Positions 16,409 to 25,150 of a stretch of 64,000 nucleotides of DNA are shown here, in pieces. The notes under the pieces are model-generated. The model worked only from the letters and a program-made list of their open reading frames with translations. It was not told the DNA's origin and made no database searches. How positions within the stretch are numbered: the first letter of the stretch is position 1; every line of letters begins with the position of its first letter. The translations under genes were made by a program, and so were the position numbers. Source of the DNA: Thalassotalea sp. (GTDB lineage: Bacteria; Pseudomonadota; Gammaproteobacteria; Enterobacterales; Alteromonadaceae); assembly GCA_022448425.1 (NCBI GenBank), contig JAKVCY010000031.1, positions 1-64,000 on the forward strand, read 5' to 3'.

Positions 16409-17355
16409 TGTCAGTATCAGTATTTGCTCCTGCATCTATCGGTAATGTAAGTGTAGGATTCGACGTTTTAGGACTTGCTGTTCAACCGGTTGACGGCACA
16501 TTACTCGGTGATGTCGTAACCGTTGAACCCGCTGAGCAAAACGCTTTGGCAGTGGTTGGTGCGTTTGCCGACAAGTTACCAGCCGAGCCAAGTGACAATA
16601 TCGTTTGGCAATGTTTGTTATTGTTCAATCAAGCTCTTGAACAAGCAGGTAAAGAAGTTGAAGCAGTTAAGCTTACATTAGACAAAAAAATGCCGGTGGG
16701 TAGTGGCTTAGGCTCAAGTGCATGTTCTGTTGTTGCCGCTTTAGTGGCACTTAATAGCTTCTATGATAATTATTTTAGCGAAGATGTCGTATTGAAAATG
16801 ACCGGACAAATGGAAGCTAAAATAAGTGGTAGCCTACATTACGATAACGTTGCGCCTTGCTACCTTGGTGGTTTGCAACTGATGATTGCTGACGAAAATA
16901 TCATTACGCGCACACTACCGGGATTCGACGACTGCTATTACGTTATGGCATATCCAGGCATAACCGTCTCAACGAAAGCTGCAAGAGAGGTGTTACCGAC
17001 TCAATACAGTAAAACTGATTTAATTCAGTATGGACAGACGCTGGCAGGGTTTGTAGACGCTTGCTATCGCCAAGACAAAGCTCAGGCTTTTGGCCAGTTT
17101 GATGACGTCGTTGCTGAACCTTACCGTGAAAACTTATTACCTGGCTTTGCTAATGCGAAGCAATACTTGTTAAACCAAGGCTGTTTAGCAGCTGGTATAT
17201 CGGGCTCAGGCCCTACGCTTTTTGCTGTAACTGATGACAAAGCACTTGCGGAGTCTGCAGCAATCTGGTTAAAAGAAAATTACTTACAAACTGATTTTGG
17301 CTTCGTTCACGTTTGCAAAGCTGACAATCAAGGTGCTCGCTGCATATCTCGTTAG
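16408..17355 (+). CDS. thrB: Homoserine kinase
   Basis: ThrB phosphorylates homoserine to O-phosphohomoserine. It is a GHMP kinase: SVFAPASIGNVSVGFDVLG at the N-terminus, the ATP loop PVGSGLGSSACSVVAAL near residue 90, and AGISGSGPTLFAV near residue 265. The frame opens at 16390, but the ATG at 16408 shares one base with the thrA stop (TAATG) and gives the usual N-terminus (315 residues). Confidence 0.96.
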   Translation: MSVSVFAPASIGNVSVGFDVLGLAVQPVDGTLLGDVVTVEPAEQNALAVVGAFADKLPAEPSDNIVWQCLLLFNQALEQAGKEVEAVKLTLDKKMPVGSGLGSSACSVVAALVALNSFYDNYFSEDVVLKMTGQMEAKISGSLHYDNVAPCYLGGLQLMIADENIITRTLPGFDDCYYVMAYPGITVSTKAAREVLPTQYSKTDLIQYGQTLAGFVDACYRQDKAQAFGQFDDVVAEPYRENLLPGFANAKQYLLNQGCLAAGISGSGPTLFAVTDDKALAESAAIWLKENYLQTDFGFVHVCKADNQGARCISR

Positions 17356-17384
17356 ATGAAAAAGAATATTGAAGGAAGTGTTTC

Positions 17385-18665
17385 GTGAAGTTTTATAATT
17401 TAAAAGAAAATGATGAACAGGTGAGTTTTGCTCAAGCAGTAAAACAAGGCTTAGGCAAAAATCAGGGGCTATTTTTCCCTGAGAAGATGCCATCGCTCGA
17501 TAATGTTGATGAGCTATTGGCGTTGCCATTCGTAGAGCGCAGCATCGAAGTGTTAGCACCATTCGTAGAAGGTGACCTTTCGAAGGGTGAATTAACAGAG
17601 ATTGTTACGAATGCGTTTAATTTCCCTGCGCAAATTCAGCCAATTAGCGAAAGTCGTTCGATTCTTGAATTATTCCATGGGCCAACGTTAGCGTTTAAAG
17701 ACTTTGGTGGTCGTTTTATGGCGCAATGCTTACAAGCGTTCACAAAGCAAGAGAAAATTACAATTCTAACTGCGACTTCTGGTGATACAGGTGCTGCAGT
17801 AGCGCATGCTTTCCACGGTATTGAAAACATCCGCGTAGTTATTATGTATCCGAAGGGAAAGATCAGCTTACTTCAAGAGAAAATGTTTACAACGCTTGGT
17901 GGCAACATTGAAACGATTGCTATCGACGGTACATTTGACGATTGTCAGGCAATGGTTAAACAAGCGTTTGACGATAAAGCGCTAGCGCAAGAGATTGGTC
18001 TAAACTCTGCAAACTCAATTAATATCAGCCGATTGTTAGCGCAGGTATGTTATTACTTTGAAGCGGTCGCTCAGTTAAAACGTCAGAATAGCCAACTAGA
18101 TAACATCGTATTTTCAGTACCTAGCGGTAACTTTGGTAACTTAACAGCAGGCCTGTTCGCCAAGGCAATGGGCTTACCTATTAAGCGCTTTATCGCAGCG
18201 ACAAATGCTAATGACACCGTTCCTCGCTACCTAGCGACAGGTGAATGGGCACCTAAAGCGACTGTTCCTACTATTTCAAATGCTATGGACGTGAGTAATC
18301 CAAATAACTGGCCTCGTGTAGAGCATATGGTGAAATCAGGTATTGTTGATGATTGTGTGTCGGGTGTTTCTGTTGATGAAGAGCAAACGCAATCGACAAT
18401 GCTACAACTTAATAAGCTAGGTTATATCAGTGAACCTCATGCAGCTGTCGCATTCAAAGCACTAGGTCAGTGTGAAGATGATGAATACGGTGTATTCTTG
18501 GGAACTGCACACCCTGCTAAGTTTAAAGAGGTGGTAGAGAGCACGCTAGGGCAGCCGATTGCATTGCCAAAGGCACTTGCAGATTGTGCCGGCGAACCAA
18601 TTTTATCGGTTGATATGGCAGCAGACTTTGAGCAAGTTAAAGCGTATCTATTGAAAGGTAATTAA
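17385..18665 (+). CDS. thrC: Threonine synthase
   Basis: ThrC converts O-phosphohomoserine to threonine with PLP. The Schiff-base lysine is in PTLAFKDFGGRF (near residue 105), with the phosphate-binding loop TATSGDTGAAVAHAF and the glycine-rich SVPSGNFGNLTAGLFAKAMGLP. The start is GTG at 17385 with GGAAG upstream, 29 bases after thrB. The length of 426 residues matches E. coli ThrC. A long bidirectional terminator at 18747-18783 ends the operon. Confidence 0.96.
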   Translation: MKFYNLKENDEQVSFAQAVKQGLGKNQGLFFPEKMPSLDNVDELLALPFVERSIEVLAPFVEGDLSKGELTEIVTNAFNFPAQIQPISESRSILELFHGPTLAFKDFGGRFMAQCLQAFTKQEKITILTATSGDTGAAVAHAFHGIENIRVVIMYPKGKISLLQEKMFTTLGGNIETIAIDGTFDDCQAMVKQAFDDKALAQEIGLNSANSINISRLLAQVCYYFEAVAQLKRQNSQLDNIVFSVPSGNFGNLTAGLFAKAMGLPIKRFIAATNANDTVPRYLATGEWAPKATVPTISNAMDVSNPNNWPRVEHMVKSGIVDDCVSGVSVDEEQTQSTMLQLNKLGYISEPHAAVAFKALGQCEDDEYGVFLGTAHPAKFKEVVESTLGQPIALPKALADCAGEPILSVDMAADFEQVKAYLLKGN

Positions 18666-18746
18666 TAGCAAGCCATAGGCTGCAAAGTTGCTAATAGAAA
18701 AGTTACTTAAATAAAGCAACTTAAACAAAGTAACTTAAATATAGCC

Positions 18747-18783
18747 AATAAAAAAGGCGACAATGAATGTCGCCTTTTTTATT
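18747..18783 (+). terminator. Bidirectional terminator between thrC and lipA
   Basis: The two 16-base arms (18747-18762 and 18768-18783) are perfectly complementary, with a 5-base loop. The core is AAAAAAGGCGACA / TGTCGCCTTTTTT, so a T-run follows the GC stem on both strands. It serves convergent thrC and lipA. Just before it, 18700-18740 holds three imperfect tandem copies of a 14-base AAGTTACTTAAATA-like unit. Confidence 0.93.
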
Positions 18784-18821
18784 GTCTACTGTTTTATATC
18801 TGCATTAAGCAGCAAGCTGTG

Positions 18822-19790
18822 TTACTTAACTTCTTCACCAGCAGCCTGTTTATCTGCATGGTAGCTCGAACGAACTAATGGGCCACATGCTGCATGTACA
18901 AAGCCCATCTTCATTGCTTCGTCGTGGAACATTTGGAATTCGTCAGGGTGAACATAGCGTTCAACGGGTAAGTGATCTTTACTTGGTTGCAAGTACTGAC
19001 CAATAGTTAGCATCGTTACGCCGTGTGCACGAAGGTCACGCATTACTTCTAAGATTTCTTCGTTTGTCTCACCCAAACCTACCATCAGACCAGATTTCGT
19101 TGGCACTTCAGGGTTGGCTTCGCCGAACTTCTTCAATAAATCTAATGACCACTGGTAATTAGCACCGGGTCTTGCTTTTGTGTATAAGCGAGGTGCTGTT
19201 TCCATGTTGTGATTGAACACATGTGGCGGGTGTTGATTTAGTATTTCTAACGCACGGTCCATACGACCACGGAAGTCAGGTACTAAAATTTCAACTTTTG
19301 TATGTGGAGCATGCTCTTCAATTTCTTTGATACATTCAGCAAACTGGCTAGCACCGCCGTCGCGAAGGTCGTCACGGTCAACAGATGTGATTACGACGTA
19401 TTTTAACGCCATGTCTTTTAGCGTTAATGCGAGTTTCTTTGGCTCTTCCTCGTTTGGCTTAAGCGGTCTGCCATGCGCTACATCACAGAAAGGACAGCGA
19501 CGAGTACAGATGTCGCCCAAAATCATGAAGGTTGCTGTACCGTGGTTAAAACATTCAGATAGGTTAGGGCATGAAGCCTCTTCACATACTGAGTGTAAGC
19601 CATGCTTACGCAGGCCAGCTTTTACTTGATCGATTTTTTCAGTCGTACGCGGTAACTTAATACGTAGCCACTCTGGTTTACGCAACATAGTTTCGCGTTC
19701 TGAAGGAATAACCTTGATAGGAATATGCGCCATTTTTTCGGCGTCACGTAGTTTAGTACCTGCTACAACTTTCGATGATTTAACTGTCAT
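18822..19790 (-). CDS. lipA: Lipoyl synthase
   Basis: LipA inserts two sulfurs into protein-bound octanoate to make lipoyl groups. The auxiliary cluster is in [23 protein letters not shown] and the radical-SAM cluster in CTRRCPFC. The C-terminal SSYHADKQ holds the serine ligand motif RSSY. At 322 residues it has the E. coli length. The start overlaps the end of lipB by 11 bases, the usual lipB-lipA arrangement. It is the last gene of the leuS-lipA cluster. Confidence 0.97.
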   Translation of the reverse strand: MTVKSSKVVAGTKLRDAEKMAHIPIKVIPSERETMLRKPEWLRIKLPRTTEKIDQVKAGLRKHGLHSVCEEASCPNLSECFNHGTATFMILGDICTRRCPFCDVAHGRPLKPNEEEPKKLALTLKDMALKYVVITSVDRDDLRDGGASQFAECIKEIEEHAPHTKVEILVPDFRGRMDRALEILNQHPPHVFNHNMETAPRLYTKARPGANYQWSLDLLKKFGEANPEVPTKSGLMVGLGETNEEILEVMRDLRAHGVTMLTIGQYLQPSKDHLPVERYVHPDEFQMFHDEAMKMGFVHAACGPLVRSSYHADKQAAGEEVK

Positions 19791-20439
19791 AATTTACATC
19801 CAGCCCTTCTTTGTGCTCAACATGTTCAACTTCAAACAAAGCAACGAATTCTTCAACTAGTGCTTTGCCTGCTTGTTCAACCGAGGCGGGGCCATTGATA
19901 TCTGCGGTTTGTATCATTTCCATTCCTGCATAACCACAAGGGTTGATACGCAAGAATGGTTCTAAATCCATATTTACATTCAGTGCTAGGCCGTGAAATG
20001 AACAGCCTTTACGCACTCTTAGTCCCAATGAAGCGACCTTTCTTTCGTCCACGTATACGCCTGGTGCATCGGCTTTTGCGTAAGCATCAATGCCGAACTT
20101 ACCCAATGCATTCACGATGCCATTTTCAATGAGAGTCACCAGTTGGCGCACACCTAATTTACGGCGCTTAATGTTGATTAGAAAGTAGATAACTTGCTGA
20201 CCTGGTCCGTGATAAGTCACTTGACCGCCGCGATCTACTTTTACAACGGGAATATCACCGGTTGCCAGTAAATGCTCTTCTTTACCTGCTTGACCTTGGG
20301 TGAACACTGGCGGGTGCTCAACTAACCAAAGCTCATCGAGCGTACCTTCATCTCGATGGTCGGTAATATGCTGCATAGCATGCCAAACGGTTGTGTAGTC
20401 CAACTGGTTAAGTTGACGAATAATTAACGTATTATTCAA
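19780..20439 (-). CDS. lipB: Octanoyl-[ACP]:protein N-octanoyltransferase
   Basis: LipB moves octanoate from ACP to lipoate-dependent enzymes, making the LipA substrate. The sequence has [44 protein letters not shown] (RGGxxTYHGPGQ family motif), [23 protein letters not shown] and [10 protein letters not shown] with the catalytic Cys and Lys region. The start is TTG at 20439; there is no ATG before the conserved part. At 219 residues it is normal. Confidence 0.96.
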   Translation of the reverse strand: MNNTLIIRQLNQLDYTTVWHAMQHITDHRDEGTLDELWLVEHPPVFTQGQAGKEEHLLATGDIPVVKVDRGGQVTYHGPGQQVIYFLINIKRRKLGVRQLVTLIENGIVNALGKFGIDAYAKADAPGVYVDERKVASLGLRVRKGCSFHGLALNVNMDLEPFLRINPCGYAGMEMIQTADINGPASVEQAGKALVEEFVALFEVEHVEHKEGLDVNYDS

Positions 20440-20524
20440 ACTTAATTCTCACAAAATTCGAATTTATGGATTATATCTGAAGAAACCCTAGATTACACCG
20501 TATAGAGTGTATGGACTTTCTTGA

Positions 20525-20788
20525 TTACAGAACGTATCTAACTTCTTCAATCGCAGTTAGTGTTTTGTAAATGGTCTCAATGTGATCTTTACTGGTAACA
20601 CGTACGGCTACCGAAACAGACCAGTAGTTTCCCTTAGAGCTAGGCTTAACTTTTGGCGAGTAGTCACCAGGTGTGTGCTTTTGGAGTTCACCGACGATAA
20701 GGTCTGGTAATTCATCACAAGCAATACCCATGACTCTGAAGTTAAGTACTGTAGGAAACTCTAACAGTTCGTCAAATTTTGTTTGCAT
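20525..20788 (-). CDS. ybeD: YbeD / DUF493-family protein
   Basis: This 87-residue protein is of the UPF0250 (DUF493) family, matching E. coli YbeD throughout: KFDELLEFPTVLNFRVMGIA, then the basic middle PSSKGNYWSVSVAVRV and the end IYKTLTAIEEVRYVL. It has an ACT-like fold (established knowledge). Its role is not firmly known, but it is linked by gene order to lipoate synthesis (lipB lies 85 bases downstream). It is separated from the aminotransferase gene by 19 bases. Confidence 0.93.
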   Translation of the reverse strand: MQTKFDELLEFPTVLNFRVMGIACDELPDLIVGELQKHTPGDYSPKVKPSSKGNYWSVSVAVRVTSKDHIETIYKTLTAIEEVRYVL

Positions 20789-20807
20789 CTTCGCTCTCTA
20801 TAAACAG

Positions 20808-21659
20808 TTAGCTGTTAACAAGTGATTGTTTAAACGATTGAAACAGCTGATGTACTTTGGTGGCAACAGGACCTATCTGGCCATTAGCTACTATTTTACC
20901 ATCAATATGACTTATAGGGCTAATTTCACGTGAAGAACTGCTGACCCACACTTCATCTGCACTCAATAGTTGAGCGAGAGACAATGGTTGTTGGTGTACT
21001 GTTATGGAGGCATTTTCCGCTAATTCAATGATCAAATCGCGTGTTATACCGGCAAGAATTAATTGATTTTTAGGTGGCGTTATTAACTCACCGTTAATCA
21101 CAGCAAATACATTGCTGGAACTTGCTTCGGTAATATATTGATCTCGCTGTAAAATAGCTTCATCAAAGCCAAGGCTCTCGGCTTGATTGCGGAGCAAAAT
21201 ATTTGCCAGTAGAGCGGTTGTCTTTATATCACAATGTTGCCAACGAAAATCTTCTAGCAATGTGACACGAATTGCCTTTAATGCTGCAACATCAGTCGAT
21301 AGTGGCATCGGCATAATAAGCAGCGTAGGCGGTGTTTGTTTGTCTAGAACGTGGCTTCGTTCTTTGTCTCTGCCTCTTGTTACTTGAATATAGACAGATA
21401 AATGACCACCCTTGTTTTTGTCGATAACCGATTGGATAAGTGCTTGCCATTCAAATGCGGCAAAGGCATGTGCAAGTCCAATACTACGTAGACAATACTC
21501 AAGGCGCGTTAGGTGTTCGGTTAACCGAAAAGGAATGCTGTGGTAAACAGGAATGACTTCATAAACACTGTCTGCAAACAAAAAGCCTCGGTCAAGGACC
21601 GAGACTTTTGCATCGTGTTTAGCAAGATATTCACCGTTAAGGTAAACAATATCCGACAT
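20808..21659 (-). CDS. dat: Class IV aminotransferase, probable D-amino-acid aminotransferase
   Basis: The protein is 283 residues with fold-type IV PLP features: YLNGEYLAKHDAKVSVLDRGFLFADSVYEVIPVY at the N-terminus, the Schiff-base lysine in HCDIKTTALLANILL near residue 145, an EASSSNVFAVINGELITPP glutamate region and a LAGITRDLIIELA segment. This matches bacterial D-Ala aminotransferase, which interconverts D-Ala and D-Glu with 2-oxo acids. Aminodeoxychorismate lyase (PabC) and branched-chain transaminases are alternatives. It lies 20 bases after dacA, whose product releases D-Ala, which supports a D-amino-acid role. It is absent from the E. coli version of this cluster. Confidence 0.8.
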   Translation of the reverse strand: MSDIVYLNGEYLAKHDAKVSVLDRGFLFADSVYEVIPVYHSIPFRLTEHLTRLEYCLRSIGLAHAFAAFEWQALIQSVIDKNKGGHLSVYIQVTRGRDKERSHVLDKQTPPTLLIMPMPLSTDVAALKAIRVTLLEDFRWQHCDIKTTALLANILLRNQAESLGFDEAILQRDQYITEASSSNVFAVINGELITPPKNQLILAGITRDLIIELAENASITVHQQPLSLAQLLSADEVWVSSSSREISPISHIDGKIVANGQIGPVATKVHQLFQSFKQSLVNS

Positions 21660-21679
21660 CTGTACTAATTAGTTATTTA

Positions 21680-22876
21680 CTAGTTAGCAAACTGTAGTTT
21701 TACGTAGTCAACTAGGCGACTGAACATGCTACCTTCGTTAACTTCTTGCAACGTTACCAGCGGGTATTCAGCAATGTCTTCACCGTTTAGTGATAGATAT
21801 AATTTACCAACCACTTCGCCTTTGGCTAACGGTGCAACAAGTTGCTTGTTTAACTCAATGTTTGTTTCGATTTTCTTGCTTTGACCACGTGGAATGGTAA
21901 TCGGCGTACTTTCTAAAATGCCCAGATTTACGTCTTTGATATCACCCATCCATACACGATTGCTAGCAAAAGTTTCACCTGCTTTGTAAGGCGTGATAGT
22001 TTCAAAGAATCGGAAACCGTAGTTTAACAATTTCTTACTTTCTACTTTACGTGCGCGCTCGCTTTCTGTGCCCATTACAACACTGATTAATCGCATGCCG
22101 CCTTTGGTTGCAGAGGTGACTAAGCTGTAACCTGCTTCTGACGTGTGGCCTGTTTTAAGACCATCTACATTCATGCTTTTGTCCCATAACAAGCTATTGC
22201 GATTGTATTGCTTGATATCGTTAAACGTGAACGACTTCTGTTTATAAAGCTCGTACTCTTCTGGCACGTTGCGAATTAATGCACCAGCAAGTGTTGCCAT
22301 ATCTCTTGGCGTTGTTTTGTGTTCAGTACTATCAAGGCCGTGGCTGTTTTCAAAATAGCTACTGTTCATGCCAAGTTGTTGAGCATGGGCATTCATTAAA
22401 TCAGCAAATGCTTCTTCGCTACCTGCGATATGCTCGGCCATTGCAATACATGCATCGTTACCAGACGTGACGATAATGCCTTGGTTTAAAAGACTAACAG
22501 GTACTTCCTTGCCAACTTCCAAGAACATTAATGATGAGCCATTCAGCACAGGGTTACCAGTTGCCCAAGCATTTCTGCTGATCTTTACTTGATCGTCATT
22601 TGAAATATTTCCCGCCTTTAACTCAATGCCGATAATGTAACTTGTCATCATCTTAGTTAAGCTGGCAGGTGCTAATAATGAATCTGCGTTACCTTCAGCA
22701 ATAACTTTACCAGTCGTGTAGTCAATTAGAATATGGCCTTTGGCATTGATATTTGGCGGATTTGGAACAATAGAAATCGATTGTGCAAAAGAGGCTGCGG
22801 AGAAAGTAGCAGCACTGAAAAGTATCAATAGTTTTTTCGTTGATTTAGCCAGCAATTGAGCTAATAGGCGTGACAT
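21680..22876 (-). CDS. dacA: D-alanyl-D-alanine carboxypeptidase (PBP5/6 type)
   Basis: DacA trims the terminal D-Ala from peptidoglycan stem peptides. After a signal peptide (cleavage near AAASFAQ), the penicillin-binding motifs are S72-L-T-K75, S138-G-N140 and K241-T-G243. A C-terminal beta domain and an amphipathic tail (FSRLVDYVKLQFAN) anchor it to the outer face of the inner membrane. At 398 residues it is like E. coli PBP5. It follows rlpA, with 144 bases between that include a GTATTAC/GTAATAC hairpin near 22905. Confidence 0.96.
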   Translation of the reverse strand: MSRLLAQLLAKSTKKLLILFSAATFSAASFAQSISIVPNPPNINAKGHILIDYTTGKVIAEGNADSLLAPASLTKMMTSYIIGIELKAGNISNDDQVKISRNAWATGNPVLNGSSLMFLEVGKEVPVSLLNQGIIVTSGNDACIAMAEHIAGSEEAFADLMNAHAQQLGMNSSYFENSHGLDSTEHKTTPRDMATLAGALIRNVPEEYELYKQKSFTFNDIKQYNRNSLLWDKSMNVDGLKTGHTSEAGYSLVTSATKGGMRLISVVMGTESERARKVESKKLLNYGFRFFETITPYKAGETFASNRVWMGDIKDVNLGILESTPITIPRGQSKKIETNIELNKQLVAPLAKGEVVGKLYLSLNGEDIAEYPLVTLQEVNEGSMFSRLVDYVKLQFAN

Positions 22877-23020
22877 AATGTTCCTTCGAATTCTTTATTT
22901 GTGAGTATTACTGTAATACTTGACCCTAATGAGTTTAAGTGCGTATTACAACAGACAAAACGCCGACAGTATATCATTATTGCTGCTATTTTCTACGGGC
23001 AAATACCGTGATAACTGGGC

Positions 23021-23968
23021 TTAATGTAAGATTTTGCGACGATAGGCGTTTTCATAGCCAGATGCTTTCAACGCATCAATTAGCTCGCTGGTATCGGCTT
23101 CTTCCTTAAACGGCCCTATTTGGACGCGATAAATGCCATTTTGTTCCGGATAAACAACATTTTGTTGGTACAAAGTCGACAGCGCATTAGCGGTATTTTT
23201 CGCAACGTCGGCACTACGAGTGGCAAATACTTGGATAAAGTAGTTTGCGCCATTAGAGGCGTTTGAATTGTCACTAGCGGTATCTGCGCTATCGGCACTA
23301 TTGTTGATTGAAGGAATTTCCTGGAGCGCGCTTAAGTTTTCGACTGCAGCTGTGCTAGAGGTATTAATAGCCATGGGGAGTATCGTTGGCTGAACAGATT
23401 GAGCAATTGTTTGAGTTGATTGATTTTTCTTTGAATCTGTATCGAACTCTGTAATTGCTTCAATTTTTACTTTTGCAGTACCTGTTTTGAGCATTTCCAG
23501 CTTATAGGCGGCGCTAAACGACAAATCAATCACGCGAGACTCGTGAAAAGGGCCGCGGTCGTTAACGCGAACAATTACTGACTTATTGTTGGCAAGATTA
23601 GTCACTTTCGCATAAGTGGGGATAGGTAGGTTCTTATGAGCGGCGCTCATGGCGTACGTATCGTAAATTTCACCATTTGAGGTGAGGTGACCATGAAACT
23701 TGTTACCGTACCAAGAAGCGATCCCCGTTTGTGTAAACCCATCAGCACTTGGCATAACGTAATATGTTTTGCCGCGTACCTTGTAACTTGGCATGTTGCC
23801 ACCTCGGCTTTTGGGTTCAAAGCGCGGGATAGGGTCCTTAAGTTCTGATGCCGTTGGCAGTCTTGTTGGTGTGCTGTCGTGCGCTTGTTGATAGCGACCA
23901 GAGTTCATACTGCAGCTCTGAATTAACAAAGCCAATAGCGCAACCAAATAGAGGGTGAGTTGTTTCAT
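23021..23968 (-). CDS. rlpA: RlpA septal lipoprotein (lytic transglycosylase type, SPOR domain)
   Basis: RlpA is an outer-membrane lipoprotein that acts on denuded glycan at the septum. The lipobox is LIQSC with Cys19. The double-psi beta-barrel domain spans about residues 75-170: GIASWYGNKFHGHLTSNGEIYD, then NDRGPFHESRVIDLS with the catalytic-type Asp/His residues. A low-complexity Ser/Thr/Asn linker leads to a SPOR domain at about 240-315 (NYFIQVFATRSADVAKNTA). The order rodA-rlpA-dacA is conserved, but mltB, often between rodA and rlpA, is missing here. Confidence 0.94.
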   Translation of the reverse strand: MKQLTLYLVALLALLIQSCSMNSGRYQQAHDSTPTRLPTASELKDPIPRFEPKSRGGNMPSYKVRGKTYYVMPSADGFTQTGIASWYGNKFHGHLTSNGEIYDTYAMSAAHKNLPIPTYAKVTNLANNKSVIVRVNDRGPFHESRVIDLSFSAAYKLEMLKTGTAKVKIEAITEFDTDSKKNQSTQTIAQSVQPTILPMAINTSSTAAVENLSALQEIPSINNSADSADTASDNSNASNGANYFIQVFATRSADVAKNTANALSTLYQQNVVYPEQNGIYRVQIGPFKEEADTSELIDALKASGYENAYRRKILH

Positions 23969-24031
23969 TGTGTAGCTGCAGTAATGTTATTTATAGTTAT
24001 CGATATTTGTTATTACAAGTTGTTTCTAGCA

Positions 24032-25150
24032 CTAGCTGGTAATAAAGCGCCGCCTTGTACTAATACCCATTAGCATGCCAAAGCCTGCCATCAATGTCAC
24101 CATCGATGTGCCACCATAACTGACTAAAGGTAACGGCACGCCAACAACAGGAAGTAGTCCCGAAACCATGCCGATATTGACAAAAACATAAACAAAGAAA
24201 GTTAGCGTTAAGCTACCTGCCAATAATTTGGTAAAGGCTTCTTGTGCATTGACTGCGATCCATAAACCTCGCATGACGATAGCGAGATATACTAACAGCA
24301 ACAGCCCTACACCGATTAAACCGAACTCTTCACTAAAGACAGCGAAGATAAAGTCAGTATGACGTTCTGGTAAAAACTCAAGCTGAGATTGCGTGCCTTG
24401 AAGCCAACTCTTTCCGTGCAAGCCACCTGAACCAATAGCTATCTTCGACTGGATAATATGGTAGCCTGCACCGAGTGGATCTTTCTCTGGGTCTAATAAA
24501 GTTAACACCCGCTGCTTTTGATAATCTTTCATCAAAAACATCCAGAATATTGGCGTAAAAGCTGACGCTAAGGCGATACAGCTACCAATAAGTTTCCAGC
24601 TAGCACCCGCTAAAAAGATAACGAATAACCCTGAGCTAGCGACTAGTAATGACGTTCCTAAATCTGGCTGTTTGGCAATCAACAACGTTGGCACTAACAC
24701 CAGTATAAAGGCGATGATAATGTTGCCTAATTTAGCTGGTAAATCGTGTTGGCTGATAAACCAAGCAATAGTGATCGGCATGATAAGTTTGATGATTTCG
24801 GAAGGCTGAAAGCGCATAAAGCCTAGATCGAGCCAGCGCTGGGCCCCTTTACCTATGGTACCGACCAGCAGAACCGCAACGAGCAATGCCAAGCCCACAA
24901 CATAGACGGGGATCGCCCATTTGAGAAAAAACTGTGGTGGAATTTGCGCAATAATAAACATTACCGTTAAGGCAACACCTAGCCTTACGCCTTGTCTAAC
25001 AACTAGGTCAGCATCTTGGCCACCAGCACTGTAGACAACAAACAAGCCTAATGTCATGAGTGCTAAAATACCCACGAGTAGCGGCAAATCGATATGCAGT
25101 TTCTGCCAAATATCGAGCTTTTTAGTTTGGTCTTGATGATGAGCGTGCAT
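24032..25150 (-). CDS. rodA: Peptidoglycan glycosyltransferase RodA (MrdB)
   Basis: RodA is the SEDS-family glycan polymerase of the elongasome, partner of PBP2. It is 372 residues with about ten transmembrane helices. Motifs seen are GKGAQRWLDLGFMRFQPSEIIKL, the catalytic-region ERHTDFIFAVFSEEFGL and the end GLLPVVGVPLPLVSYGGTSM. Its ATG shares one base with the mrdA stop (TAATG), so the two partners are translated together. Confidence 0.97.
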   Translation of the reverse strand: MHAHHQDQTKKLDIWQKLHIDLPLLVGILALMTLGLFVVYSAGGQDADLVVRQGVRLGVALTVMFIIAQIPPQFFLKWAIPVYVVGLALLVAVLLVGTIGKGAQRWLDLGFMRFQPSEIIKLIMPITIAWFISQHDLPAKLGNIIIAFILVLVPTLLIAKQPDLGTSLLVASSGLFVIFLAGASWKLIGSCIALASAFTPIFWMFLMKDYQKQRVLTLLDPEKDPLGAGYHIIQSKIAIGSGGLHGKSWLQGTQSQLEFLPERHTDFIFAVFSEEFGLIGVGLLLLVYLAIVMRGLWIAVNAQEAFTKLLAGSLTLTFFVYVFVNIGMVSGLLPVVGVPLPLVSYGGTSMVTLMAGFGMLMGISTRRRFITS

